From a bacterium (lineage in GTDB: Bacteria > JACRDZ01 > JAJRWM01): 18,992 nucleotides of DNA. Shown here one piece after another: positions 1-6,707 of the stretch (the stretch's first letter is position 1; each line of letters opens with the position of its first letter). The DNA is taken from NCBI GenBank assembly GCA_024276815.1, contig JAJRWM010000216.1, positions 1 to 18,992 of the forward strand, given 5' to 3'. Below the pieces are notes generated by a model. It ran no database searches. It saw only the letters and a list, made by a program, of their open reading frames with translations, and was not told the origin of the DNA. The position numbers and the translations under genes are program-made.

Positions 1-1
1 C

Positions 2-232
2 GCGGAACGGCTGGCGAAACTTTTGCCGAGGAAAAAAGTAAAAATAAACCTGATACCGTTTAATATCCATCCCGGGCTGGAATTTTTCCCTCCTGATGAT
101 GTTATAATACTTGAGTTTCAGCAAAAACTCATAAACGCCGGTTTTTCCGTGTTCATCCGACACAGTCGGGGCCTTCGAATCAAAGGAGCCTGTGGACAAC
201 TGGCGGCGGGAAGAGAAGATGGGGATAATTAG
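2..232 (+). CDS. rlmN: RlmN, 23S rRNA (adenine-2503-C2)-methyltransferase, C-terminal fragment
   Basis: The frame is open from the window edge, so only about 76 C-terminal residues are present. The fragment carries the two most recognisable RlmN C-terminal blocks: a VKINLIPFN stretch followed by HPG, and a SRG...GACGQLA ending. In the family, the Cys of the ACGQLA block is the residue that forms the methyl-protein intermediate during radical-SAM methylation of A2503 in 23S rRNA, and it is intact here. The radical SAM CxxxCxxC cluster lies upstream of the window. The gene ends with TAG and overlaps the next gene by 14 nt, which suggests co-transcription. The sister family Cfr also has this Cys, but the ending reads as RlmN. 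Assignment is by motif recognition, not alignment. Confidence 0.9.
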   Translation, partial: AERLAKLLPRKKVKINLIPFNIHPGLEFFPPDDVIILEFQQKLINAGFSVFIRHSRGLRIKGACGQLAAGREDGDN

Positions 233-1190
233 CCGAAAAGACCTGTCAACAATTATGATTGTTGCCTGGTGCGGTCTGCTTACCGGGTCTCTGTATGGAG
301 CGCGAAACGCTTTTTCCCTGTATGAGGAAGCCCGGCAGAAAAACCGGGAGCCGTATGGCATACAGCTAAGAAGTTACCAGGCGCAGGTGAAGAACAACCT
401 GATCGATGATATCTTATCCTATGCCGAGGCGCGCCGTCCGGCTTTCTATTTTCCGGAACCGACAATTATCAGACAATTCTGGAAACAGGACCATCCGATC
501 TTCACCAGGTTGGAAGGCGACGACGCTCCCCTGGCTGTCAGGGATATCGTGGACAATTTTTTGATGTACAGCGGACAGGTGTTTTTTTCCGAGGTCTACG
601 GCGACACTGGCGCTGATTCGAGGGATGAGATCAGGAACCTGCGTCGCAACAGCCGGGCGAGGGTAAAGGAAGATGACACCCATTACTACCTGGTGTTTAC
701 CCCGCGGGGTGAGTTCATCGAATCGAACACCAAGGAACTGGGACTGCTAACGTTGGAAACCAGGATAACCCGTACCGAGATCGATATCCTCAAAAAGGGA
801 TTGTTGATAACGCGGACCCTCAGCGAGGGAGAGGTTAAAGTCTCGGGTAAAGAGAATTACCGGAAAAGGGTCGCGGCGGTCGCCGAGTTGGAATATCTGC
901 GAAAAGACGGGGTGAACCTGATAAGCCGGGTCAGGAGTTATAATGTAGGCGAGGATGACTATGAAAATCTGGTGACCTACTTTTATACTGAGAAAGACGG
1001 ATTTTATTTGCCTGAAAAAATAATCTCGCGGCAAAAAACAGTAAAAGACGGTAAAGAGCGGATTATGAATGTGGAAACCGTTTTCAGTGATTACCTGGTT
1101 AACCGGGATTTCAGCAAAAAAGCGGAGCTTGAATATCGGGCGTTTGAAGAAATGAACAGAGAACTGAACATAAGGGAGAAAACTCCATGA
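219..1190 (+). CDS. Secreted LolA/outer-membrane lipoprotein-sorting-like protein, function unknown
   Basis: The product is 323 aa from ATG 219. A GTG at 192 would add nine residues; ATG 219 is preferred because it gives a compact signal peptide (MGIISRKDL, then a hydrophobic stretch ending near SLYGA at residues ~9-28) and has a purine-rich GGGAAGAGAAG directly upstream. After the signal peptide comes a helical charged region. The C-terminal half (~residues 150-310) consists of alternating beta-like segments with the '[15 protein letters not shown]' and '[24 protein letters not shown]' style seen in LolA/LolB-fold lipid-binding proteins. That fold assignment is inferred from pattern and is not a firm family hit. 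It overlaps the leuA start as ATGA, implying translational coupling. Its role beside rlmN and leuA is not obvious; the predicted location is the periplasm. Confidence 0.6.
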   Translation: MGIISRKDLSTIMIVAWCGLLTGSLYGARNAFSLYEEARQKNREPYGIQLRSYQAQVKNNLIDDILSYAEARRPAFYFPEPTIIRQFWKQDHPIFTRLEGDDAPLAVRDIVDNFLMYSGQVFFSEVYGDTGADSRDEIRNLRRNSRARVKEDDTHYYLVFTPRGEFIESNTKELGLLTLETRITRTEIDILKKGLLITRTLSEGEVKVSGKENYRKRVAAVAELEYLRKDGVNLISRVRSYNVGEDDYENLVTYFYTEKDGFYLPEKIISRQKTVKDGKERIMNVETVFSDYLVNRDFSKKAELEYRAFEEMNRELNIREKTP

Positions 1191-2422
1191 ATGACAAAAA
1201 TATAGTAAAAATATTTGACAGCACGCTAAGAGACGGCGAACAGTCTCCGGGGGTTAGTCTTAACGTCGAAGAAAAAATAAAAATCGCCGAACAGTTGGTC
1301 AGGCTGAAGGTTGACGTAATCGAGGCCGGTTTTCCAATCACCTCCGTTGGAGACTTTGAGGCGGTTAAAGCTATCGCCGGGAATATAAAAGGGGTGACTG
1401 TTTGCGCTTTGGCCCGGACAGTCAAGGCTGATATTGACCGGGCCTACGAGGCGATCAAGGAGAGTGACGACCCGCGCATCCACACCTTTATCGCAACCAG
1501 CGACATCCATCTTAAGCACAAGCTGAGAAAAAGCCGCGATGAAGTGCTGGAGATGGCTTACAATATGGTCAAGTACGCCAAGAGTAAAACCGCTAATGTT
1601 GAGTTCTCCGCTGAGGACGCGACCAGGAGCGACCGGGATTACCTGTGCCGGGTTGTCGAAAGAGCGATTGAAGCCGGCGCCGTGGTGGTCAATATTCCGG
1701 ATACGGTGGGCTATATAACGCCTCCTGAGTTCGGTGATTTGATTAAATACCTGGCGGCTAACGTTAAAAATATCGAACAGGCCATTATCAGCGTGCATTG
1801 CCATAACGATCTGGGCTTGGCCGTGGCCAATTCCCTGATGGCCGCCAAGAACGGCGCCCGCCAGATCGAATGCACCGTCAACGGGATTGGCGAGCGGGCC
1901 GGCAACTGCTCAATGGAGGAAGTTGTCATGGGCATGGCCACTCGCTACGACTTTTATCAATGCCGTTCAGACGTTGAGCTAAAGCAGATATATCCGACCT
2001 CCCGCATGGTCAGCAGCTTGACCGGCATGGTCGTTCAATCCAACAAAGCGATTGTCGGCAGCAACGCTTTCGCTCACGAGTCGGGGATTCATCAGGATGG
2101 CGTGTTGAAAGAGCGTTCGACCTATGAAATAATGAGCGCCGAGTCCATCGGTCTGCCGACCAACCGGCTGGTGCTGGGCAAGCATTCAGGGCGTCACGCT
2201 TTTCGTGAGAGACTGGTCAGCCTGGGCTTTGAGCTGAGCGAAGAGGAGACAGAGAAGGCTTTCATTAACTTTAAAGAACTGGCTGACAAGAAAAAAGAGA
2301 TCTATGATGAAGATATTGAAGCGCTGGTTGAAGGAGTCGTGCTGGGTATCCCGGAAGTTTATCTTATGAAGTATGTTTACGGTGCCAGCGGATCGGACAC
2401 CATCCCGGAAGCTACGGTGTAA
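1187..2422 (+). CDS. leuA: 2-isopropylmalate synthase, catalytic part, ended by an in-frame TAA
   Basis: LeuA condenses acetyl-CoA with 2-oxoisovalerate in the first committed step of leucine synthesis. The 411-residue reading contains the HMG-lyase-like TIM barrel with [11 protein letters not shown] at residues 12-22, the metal-binding HCHND with His204 and His206, NGIGERAGN, and the HESGIHQDG block, so the catalytic core is complete. The start ATG 1187 overlaps the upstream TGA by 4 nt and has GGGAG about 8 nt upstream. TAA at 2420-2422 is codon 412. The same frame continues without other damage into the regulatory domain up to TAG at 2722, which would give 511 residues, the usual LeuA length. 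Homologues usually have a charged or polar residue at this site, within ATVxLxIDG. Translation ending here would give an enzyme without its leucine-sensing domain. Homocitrate and citramalate synthases are related, but the motifs and the leuC remnant downstream favour LeuA. Confidence 0.92.
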   Translation: MNDKNIVKIFDSTLRDGEQSPGVSLNVEEKIKIAEQLVRLKVDVIEAGFPITSVGDFEAVKAIAGNIKGVTVCALARTVKADIDRAYEAIKESDDPRIHTFIATSDIHLKHKLRKSRDEVLEMAYNMVKYAKSKTANVEFSAEDATRSDRDYLCRVVERAIEAGAVVVNIPDTVGYITPPEFGDLIKYLAANVKNIEQAIISVHCHNDLGLAVANSLMAAKNGARQIECTVNGIGERAGNCSMEEVVMGMATRYDFYQCRSDVELKQIYPTSRMVSSLTGMVVQSNKAIVGSNAFAHESGIHQDGVLKERSTYEIMSAESIGLPTNRLVLGKHSGRHAFRERLVSLGFELSEEETEKAFINFKELADKKKEIYDEDIEALVEGVVLGIPEVYLMKYVYGASGSDTIPEATV

Positions 2423-2425
2423 CTG

Positions 2426-2722
2426 GTGATTGACGGCAAGACCGTTCGCGGCACCGGTAACGGCGACGGGCCGGTAGACGCTGTATACAACACGATTGCC
2501 CAGCTCACGAAGACCGGGAGCCACCTTGAGTTCTACTCGGTCAAAGCGATCACGGGCGGCACCGACGCTCAGGGCGAGGTTACCGTTAGAATTGCCGAAG
2601 AAGGCGTTAAGGTAAGCGGGCGGGGATCTGATACCGATATCATCGTGGCCAGCGCTATTGCTTATATTAACGCTCTTAACCGTATGGAGTATCGGCTGAG
2701 ATTGCGTGGCCAGAAAAAATAG
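2426..2722 (+). CDS. leuA: LeuA C-terminal regulatory (LeuA dimer) domain, separated by a single TAA
   Basis: This is the same frame as the upstream leuA, resuming one codon after the TAA. The 98 residues from GTG 2426 match the LeuA allosteric domain: IDGKTVRGTGNGDGPVDAVYN, a central SHLEFYSVKAITGGTDAQGEV block, and a VSGRGSDTDIIVASAIAYINALN ending. In the family this domain binds leucine and mediates feedback inhibition. No second lesion is visible, so the interruption is recent, is read through, or is a sequence error. Reinitiation at GTG 2426 could also yield a free regulatory domain; GGAAG at about 2408 is a distant possible ribosome site. The final stop is TAG, followed 11 nt later by the fmdB-type gene. 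Confidence 0.85.
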   Translation: MIDGKTVRGTGNGDGPVDAVYNTIAQLTKTGSHLEFYSVKAITGGTDAQGEVTVRIAEEGVKVSGRGSDTDIIVASAIAYINALNRMEYRLRLRGQKK

Positions 2723-2733
2723 GGGGCTGGCGG

Positions 2734-2952
2734 ATGCCGTTATTTGACTTTGAATGCCAAAAATGTCATAAAAAACACGAACTATTGGTTGGTTCCTCGG
2801 AGAGTAAACCAGTCTGCCCCGATTGCGGCGGCGGATTAAGCAAGCTGCCTTCGCTTTTCGGAGTGAAAAGCGGCGGCGGCTTCAGGTCCTCACAGGGCGG
2901 CGGGAGCTGTCCCAGTGGATGTTCAAAAACAAGTTGCGGAACCTGCCATTAG
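2734..2952 (+). CDS. FmdB-family zinc ribbon protein
   Basis: A 72-aa protein beginning MPLFDFEC, the typical start of FmdB-type putative regulatory zinc ribbons. Cys8, Cys11, Cys28 and Cys31 form two CxxC knuckles that should bind one zinc ion. The tail is rich in Gly, Ser and Cys, with four more Cys in the last ~15 residues, and could be flexible or bind metal. The family is widespread in bacteria, but its molecular role is unclear; the name comes from a gene near a formamidase locus. It follows leuA by 11 nt with a G-rich leader (GGGGGCTGGCGG) and is probably in the same transcript. It ends with TAG. Confidence 0.85.
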   Translation: MPLFDFECQKCHKKHELLVGSSESKPVCPDCGGGLSKLPSLFGVKSGGGFRSSQGGGSCPSGCSKTSCGTCH

Positions 2953-3004
2953 TGCAAATAAGAACAAAGTCAAGGGCAAATTAAAAGCTTATGTAAGGCT
3001 TTTT

Positions 3005-3104
3005 AGGGGTAGCTCTTTTTAATTACAAAAACCGCTCCCCCTAAGACCCCCTCGCAAAAACTTAAATATGCCTTTGGCAAAGATAACTATCTGCAATTGA
3101 ACCT
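3005..3104 (+). repeat. Dispersed hairpin repeat, copy R1
   Basis: This is the best-formed copy of a repeat seen five times in this window. The left half is a hairpin: AGGGGTAGC at 3005-3013 pairs with GCTCCCCCT at 3034-3042 (8 of 9 pairs), and inside it TTTTT at 3016-3020 pairs with AAAAA at 3027-3031. It is followed by a second C-run and a conserved GCAAAAACTTAAATATGCCT. The right half is looser. No T-run follows the stem on either strand, so it does not look like an intrinsic terminator. It fills the 175-nt space between the zinc ribbon gene and the DUF1844 gene. Confidence 0.75.
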
Positions 3105-3127
3105 TAAACACGCTAATGGGGGAAATG

Positions 3128-3481
3128 ATGAGTGACAATGATTTGAAAAACACTGAGAATGAAGCGGCGGAAAAAGAAGAATCTCAGGGAAACAATAACA
3201 GCCAGCGGAAAGCGCCGATAATTCCGGTTGCCCACGTGGTCACCAACAATATCTTCATGCTTCTGAGCCTGTCTTTACAACATATGGGGATAACGCCTGA
3301 GATGGAGCAGGCTGAGGAACCGCAAAGCGATATTGACCTCGAAGAGGCTCGACTGGCTATCGATTTATGCGATCTTCTGCTGCAAAGAATAAAAAACAAA
3401 CTGGCGGCGGAAGAATGCAAGGGGCTGGAAGATATGCTGGCCAACGCCCGTTTTTGCTATGTCCGTCTGGTAAACAAATAG
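3128..3481 (+). CDS. DUF1844 family protein
   Basis: The product is 117 aa from ATG 3128. Earlier ATGs exist at 3116 and 3125, but GGGGGA at 3118-3123 is suitably placed only for 3128. The first ~30 residues are acidic and probably disordered. The rest shows the DUF1844 pattern: a hydrophobic IFMLLSLSLQHMGI segment, then DLEEARLAIDLCDLLLQRIKNKL and a C-terminal helix ending ...ANARFCYVRLV. DUF1844 proteins are small helical bacterial proteins of unknown function. The gene lies between two hairpin repeats and ends with TAG. Family assignment is from memory of the pattern. Confidence 0.75.
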   Translation: MSDNDLKNTENEAAEKEESQGNNNSQRKAPIIPVAHVVTNNIFMLLSLSLQHMGITPEMEQAEEPQSDIDLEEARLAIDLCDLLLQRIKNKLAAEECKGLEDMLANARFCYVRLVNK

Positions 3482-3522
3482 CATAAAAGATCAAAGCAAG
3501 ATCAATAAAAAAATAGATTAAT

Positions 3523-3565
3523 TGGGGGAGATCTTTTTAATTACAAAAACCGCTCCCTCTAAGGC
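3523..3565 (+). repeat. Dispersed hairpin repeat, copy R2 (left half only)
   Basis: GGGGGAG at 3524-3530 faces CTCCCTC at 3553-3559, with one G-T pair, around the TTTTTAATTACAAAAA core. A 26-base core is identical to R1. The right half found in the other copies (GCAAAAACTT and beyond) is missing; the sequence after about 3565 is unrelated. It lies 42 nt past the DUF1844 stop and about 35 nt before the leuC remnant start. Confidence 0.65.
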
Positions 3566-3600
3566 GCCCTTCTTTCTATTAATAAAGGAGTTACTTGTAA

Positions 3601-3714
3601 ATGACCAAGATGACAGTTGCAGAGAAAATTCTGGCGGCTCATGCCGGAAAAGACGAAGTCAGGCCCGGAGATTACATCATGGGCAGTCATGCTGTTCTCT
3701 TGCGCTTGAAATAA
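3601..3714 (+). pseudogene. leuC: leuC remnant: N-terminus of 3-isopropylmalate dehydratase large subunit
   Basis: ATG 3601 has AGGAG about 10 nt upstream. The first 26 codons (MTKMTVAEKILAAHAGKDEV then RPGDYI) match the N-terminus of LeuC/aconitase-type dehydratase large subunits, which isomerise 2- and 3-isopropylmalate in the step after LeuA. From about 3679 the frame gives eleven unrelated residues and a TAA; the expected nucleotide and Fe-S cluster regions, roughly 390 residues, are absent. The last part overlaps the stop codon of the opposite-strand TVP38 gene at 3687. The leader and start still look normal, so the break is probably a rearrangement or insertion junction and not old decay. 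The rest of leuC is not in the window. Confidence 0.75.
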
Positions 3715-4373
3715 TTGTAAACAGCCGGAACCAGGGCGAACAGCGCTAATAGCAAAAAAGCGATTAATATCTTGACCGAGAATATGTCTTGAGGTGACTC
3801 TATCGTGTTAAGCTGACTGCCGGCGAAGGTATAGACCAGCGAGCCTGGCAAAATACCCGCCGAGGTCGTCCAGATAAAGGTTCTGAGCGGGATTTGAGTT
3901 AAGCCGGCTAAAATATTAATCAGAAATAAGGGGAAAATCGGGATAAATCTCAGGGTTAAAAGATAGCTGAAACCGTTTAGGGCTAACTCCTGATTGAACT
4001 TGTTTAGTTTCTCCTGATATTTCTCCTGAAACCAATGACCGACTAAATAGCGGGCAAAGATGAACGCGGCGGCGGCTCCCAGCGTCGCTCCGACGTTTGC
4101 GTAAATGGCGGCCGGTAACGTGCCGAAGAGGAAACCGCCCGACAAGGTCAGAATGGTCGCTCCCGGCAGGGAAAGACCGGCAACGGCGATATAGGTAAGA
4201 ATAAAACCGACAACAGCCTGCGGGTAATTATTCTCAACAAAATACTGGAGCTGCGTTTTATTTTTTTGCAGGTTTTCAAAGGTGAGATATTCGCTAATTC
4301 CCGCCGCTCTGGTTAAAATGATGAGAGCCAGCAAGATAAGAATTATGAGTATTTTTTTTTGGTAACCTTTCAT
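3687..4373 (-). CDS. TVP38/TMEM64 family (VTT domain) membrane protein
   Basis: A 228-aa integral membrane protein of the inner membrane. Hydrophobic segments lie at about residues 8-26, 52-70, 80-112, 136-158, 168-187 and 200-222. The VTT/SNARE-associated signature is visible as LSGGFLFG (77-84), NVGATLGAAAAFIFARYLVG (93-112) and LRFIPIFPLFLINILAG (141-157). Relatives include DedA-like proteins implicated in membrane lipid handling; the substrate is unknown here. The start ATG 4373 comes one nt after the TAA of the oxidoreductase gene upstream, so the two are translationally coupled. TVP38 proteins and this type of oxidoreductase are often adjacent or fused in other bacteria (established association). 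It ends TGA, and the C-terminus KRKRTA looks natural although the leuC junction is only ~8 bp further on. Confidence 0.88.
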   Translation of the reverse strand: MKGYQKKILIILILLALIILTRAAGISEYLTFENLQKNKTQLQYFVENNYPQAVVGFILTYIAVAGLSLPGATILTLSGGFLFGTLPAAIYANVGATLGAAAAFIFARYLVGHWFQEKYQEKLNKFNQELALNGFSYLLTLRFIPIFPLFLINILAGLTQIPLRTFIWTTSAGILPGSLVYTFAGSQLNTIESPQDIFSVKILIAFLLLALFALVPAVYNYFKRKRTA

Positions 4374-4374
4374 C

Positions 4375-5817
4375 TTATTCCTTTTTGTCCCTGGAGGTCA
4401 TTTTTTTCAGAACTTTTAAAAAGGGGTTGTTCTGGAGTTTTTGGATGTAATCCTGTTTGCCGGCCTGCCTGGTAATATCCGAGTAGGTCGGGTAAGCGTG
4501 GATTACCGATTGGATTTTGCTGAAAGGAATATTAAAGGATTTGATAATCTGCGCTTCATGGATTAATTCCCCGGCGTTTTTGCCCAGGATGTGCGCGCCG
4601 AGCAACTTGTCATGGTGGTCGCAGATAAATTTCGCTCTGCCGGTTGTGGCCAGGTCTGTTTTCGCTCGATCCAGATTTTTATATTCATAGGTGAAGATTT
4701 TAATGTTAGCGCCATATTTTTCTCTCGCTTCGGCTTCGGTTATACCAAGGTGAGCGAACTCAGGATCGGTGCAAGTCGCCCAGATGATATTGCTGTAGTC
4801 TACCTTTTTCCTGATGGGCAACAACGCGTTAGTGGTAGCGATAACGGCCTGATACTCAGCGATATGGCTGAAACGATAGGGGCCGACGACATCGCCGCAG
4901 GCATAGATATTGGGAGCCGTGGTTTTCAGGTGTTCGTCCGTTTTTATACCCTGAGCGCTATACTCAACGCCGGCATTTTCCAGATTAAGGCCTTCAGTGT
5001 TGGCTTTGCGGCCGACGCCGGTAAAAAGCATATCCGCGTGGATTTCTTTTTCTTCGTTATTTTCATCTTTAACCGTGAGAACGACTCCGCCGCCCCGATG
5101 CGCTACCTTGACGGGTTTGGTGTTGATCATAATCTCGATTCCTTCTTTAACCAGCGCCTGTTTGAGGATTTCCGCCAGTTCCTGGTCATCCCTTTTAAGT
5201 ATTTCACCACTGCGGTGAACAATGGTCACCTTGACTCCAAGGCGGTGCAAAGCCTGCGATAACTCAATGCTTATCGGGCCGCCGCCAATCGCGATCAAAG
5301 ACTCGGGCAGAAATTCCAGATCAAAGAGATTATTGTTATTTAAATATGAGATTGATTCAATGCCTTCTATTGAGGGAATAGCCGGTCTTGAGCCGGTGGT
5401 TATGACAATTTTCTCCGCCCTGATTATAGTGTCGCCAATTTTCACCTGATGGTTATCCAGGAATTCCGGCTCGCCCAAAAACACTTTGATCCCTTTGCTC
5501 TCAAAAATCTCAGGCGTCTCATCCACGTATACTTTTTCCCGGACCGCTCGGACATGCGCCATGACGTTATTCGTGTTAAGTTCCAGCTCGTTTTGCACGA
5601 CCAGGCCATAGTCTTTCAGGTTATTAATGTTATGAGCGATATTGCTGGCCCTGATCAGAGCCTTACTGGGAACGCAACCGGTCCAGGTGCACTCACCGCC
5701 TAATTTCCTTTTTTCAATAATGGCCACACTTTTACCCAGCCCCTTAGCTGTGTTGGCAGCCGTAATACCGCCGCCGCCGCCGCCAATGACCAAAAAATCG
5801 ACATTGATGCTTTCCAT
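4375..5817 (-). CDS. FAD/NAD-dependent pyridine nucleotide-disulfide oxidoreductase (mercuric reductase-like)
   Basis: The product is 480 aa from ATG 5817, chosen because GGGAGGAAATAAA lies immediately upstream; the open frame reaches back 28 more codons without family similarity. The order of parts is the FAD-binding motif at residues 11-17, the redox pair Cys43/Cys48 in GGECTWTGCVPSK, the NAD-binding IGGGPISIELSQALHRLG, the second FAD motif IYACGDVVGP, and a dimerisation domain with HAYPTYSD near the C-terminus. The fold is that of dihydrolipoamide dehydrogenase and mercuric reductase, but no N-terminal heavy-metal domain is present and the substrate is unknown. The FAD motif is six consecutive Gly, encoded by a GGC-rich tract, where GxGxxG with Ala is usual. 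It is coupled to TVP38 downstream, and repeat R3 lies upstream. Related oxidoreductases are common in ArsS clusters. Confidence 0.9.
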   Translation of the reverse strand: MESINVDFLVIGGGGGGITAANTAKGLGKSVAIIEKRKLGGECTWTGCVPSKALIRASNIAHNINNLKDYGLVVQNELELNTNNVMAHVRAVREKVYVDETPEIFESKGIKVFLGEPEFLDNHQVKIGDTIIRAEKIVITTGSRPAIPSIEGIESISYLNNNNLFDLEFLPESLIAIGGGPISIELSQALHRLGVKVTIVHRSGEILKRDDQELAEILKQALVKEGIEIMINTKPVKVAHRGGGVVLTVKDENNEEKEIHADMLFTGVGRKANTEGLNLENAGVEYSAQGIKTDEHLKTTAPNIYACGDVVGPYRFSHIAEYQAVIATTNALLPIRKKVDYSNIIWATCTDPEFAHLGITEAEAREKYGANIKIFTYEYKNLDRAKTDLATTGRAKFICDHHDKLLGAHILGKNAGELIHEAQIIKSFNIPFSKIQSVIHAYPTYSDITRQAGKQDYIQKLQNNPFLKVLKKMTSRDKKE

Positions 5818-5924
5818 TTTATTTCCTCCCTGCACCTTGGCCTGGGCCAACTCCATACCCAAAAGTTCAGATTCCTTTAAAGCAAAGTGCAACCTTAGCA
5901 AAGGCGATCAAAGATAAAGTTCTT

Positions 5925-6027
5925 AGGGGGAACTCTTTTAAATTGCAAAAACCGCTCCCCCCCCCTTGCAAAAACTTAAAATATGCCTACCGCAAAAAGG
6001 TTACATCTGCTCGCAACCCGCTCTAGT
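5925..6027 (+). repeat. Dispersed hairpin repeat, copy R3
   Basis: AGGGGG at 5925-5930, a TTTTAAATTGCAAAA core, then GCTCCCC running into nine consecutive C, TTGCAAAAACTT, ATATGCCT, CGCAAAAAGG, and an end in CAACCCGCTCTAG. It aligns with R1 over its whole length, apart from a shortened spacer where the two C-runs have fused. It lies in the 215-nt gap between the oxidoreductase start and the end of the DUF2064 gene, antisense to both. The nine-C tract is slippage-prone. Nothing else was recognised in this gap. Confidence 0.75.
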
Positions 6028-6032
6028 AAAAA

Positions 6033-6707
6033 TCATATTCGGCAATTACTTAGAAATCTTAACGTGTTTGAGTCCTTTAAATCGGTGTTGGTGTTTCTGT
6101 TGGCCAAATTGATTAAATCATCGATTGTGTCAACGTCCTGCCAGCATGGTAAAACCTGGTAACGATAATTGTTTTTCTCAAATTTGGCGCGGGTCTCGGC
6201 AAAAACCTTTTCCGTACTCCAGGAGATGCCCTCGAAAAATCCGGCCAGAAAGGTGTCCCGATTAAAACCGATTAAATAATAACCGCCGTCGTCAGCCGGG
6301 CCAATAACCGCGTCATTGTTTTCCAGAGCGCTAAAAGCGTCCGTGATAATTTGGGCGGGCAGGTCAGGGCTGTCGCTCCCAATAACAATTATCCTTTTAT
6401 AACCATTTTTGAGGCACCGCTTGAAAGCGTTTGCCAGCTTCTCGCCAAGACTTTCACCCGTTTGACTGAAAAAGCTGATTTCGTCGCCTAACCATTGCTT
6501 AAACTTATCCACTGATTGCGCGGGATAAACGCAGACATGGTAAGGGATAGCCAGAGTCTTGATGGTCGCTAATATATCCAGAATAAAATTTCTGTACAAA
6601 GTAACTGTTATTTCCTCGCCCAGCGATGCGGCCAGGCGGGTCTTTACTCGGCCCGCTTCGGGAAATTTGACGAAAAAGAGAAGGCACCTGTTTTCCCGGC
6701 TGATCAA
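6033..6707 (-). CDS. DUF2064/TIGR04282-type glycosyltransferase A-fold protein (rSAM/selenodomain-associated)
   Basis: A 224-aa protein with a GT-A/nucleotidyltransferase-like fold. Visible blocks are FVKFPEAGRVKTRLA (12-26), IVIGSDSPDLP (107-117) and GPADDGGYYLIGF (136-148), which together identify the DUF2064 'CofC-like' family. These proteins are usually annotated as glycosyltransferases on the basis of fold; the donor and acceptor are unknown. The start is TTG 6707, whose TTGA overlaps the TGA of the upstream DUF3047 gene, a strong sign of translational coupling. The last ~20 residues are Asn/Thr-rich and may be extra. The family commonly occurs with the TIGR04283 transferase and ArsS, as here. 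Repeat R3 begins a few nt past the stop. Confidence 0.88.
   Translation of the reverse strand: MISRENRCLLFFVKFPEAGRVKTRLAASLGEEITVTLYRNFILDILATIKTLAIPYHVCVYPAQSVDKFKQWLGDEISFFSQTGESLGEKLANAFKRCLKNGYKRIIVIGSDSPDLPAQIITDAFSALENNDAVIGPADDGGYYLIGFNRDTFLAGFFEGISWSTEKVFAETRAKFEKNNYRYQVLPCWQDVDTIDDLINLANRNTNTDLKDSNTLRFLSNCRI

Noticed and set aside
3005-3042. R-repeat hairpins as intrinsic terminators.
   Set aside because: No U-run follows the GC stem on either strand, and orientation does not follow the flanking genes.
3601-3714. The leuC break as an insertion-sequence insertion.
   Set aside because: There is no transposase, terminal inverted repeat or target duplication next to the junction; a rearrangement breakpoint fits better.
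3522-3749. A 75-aa plus-strand ORF covering R2 and the leuC start.
   Set aside because: It is in a different frame from the LeuC match, runs through repeat sequence, and has no similarity I recognise.
4591-5262. Long plus-strand ORFs opposite the oxidoreductase gene (also similar opposite ORFs at 414-1034, 1226-1804, 6707-7267 and 10432-10845).
   Set aside because: They lie antisense to genes with clear family motifs, have no recognisable domains and show the skewed composition of shadow frames.
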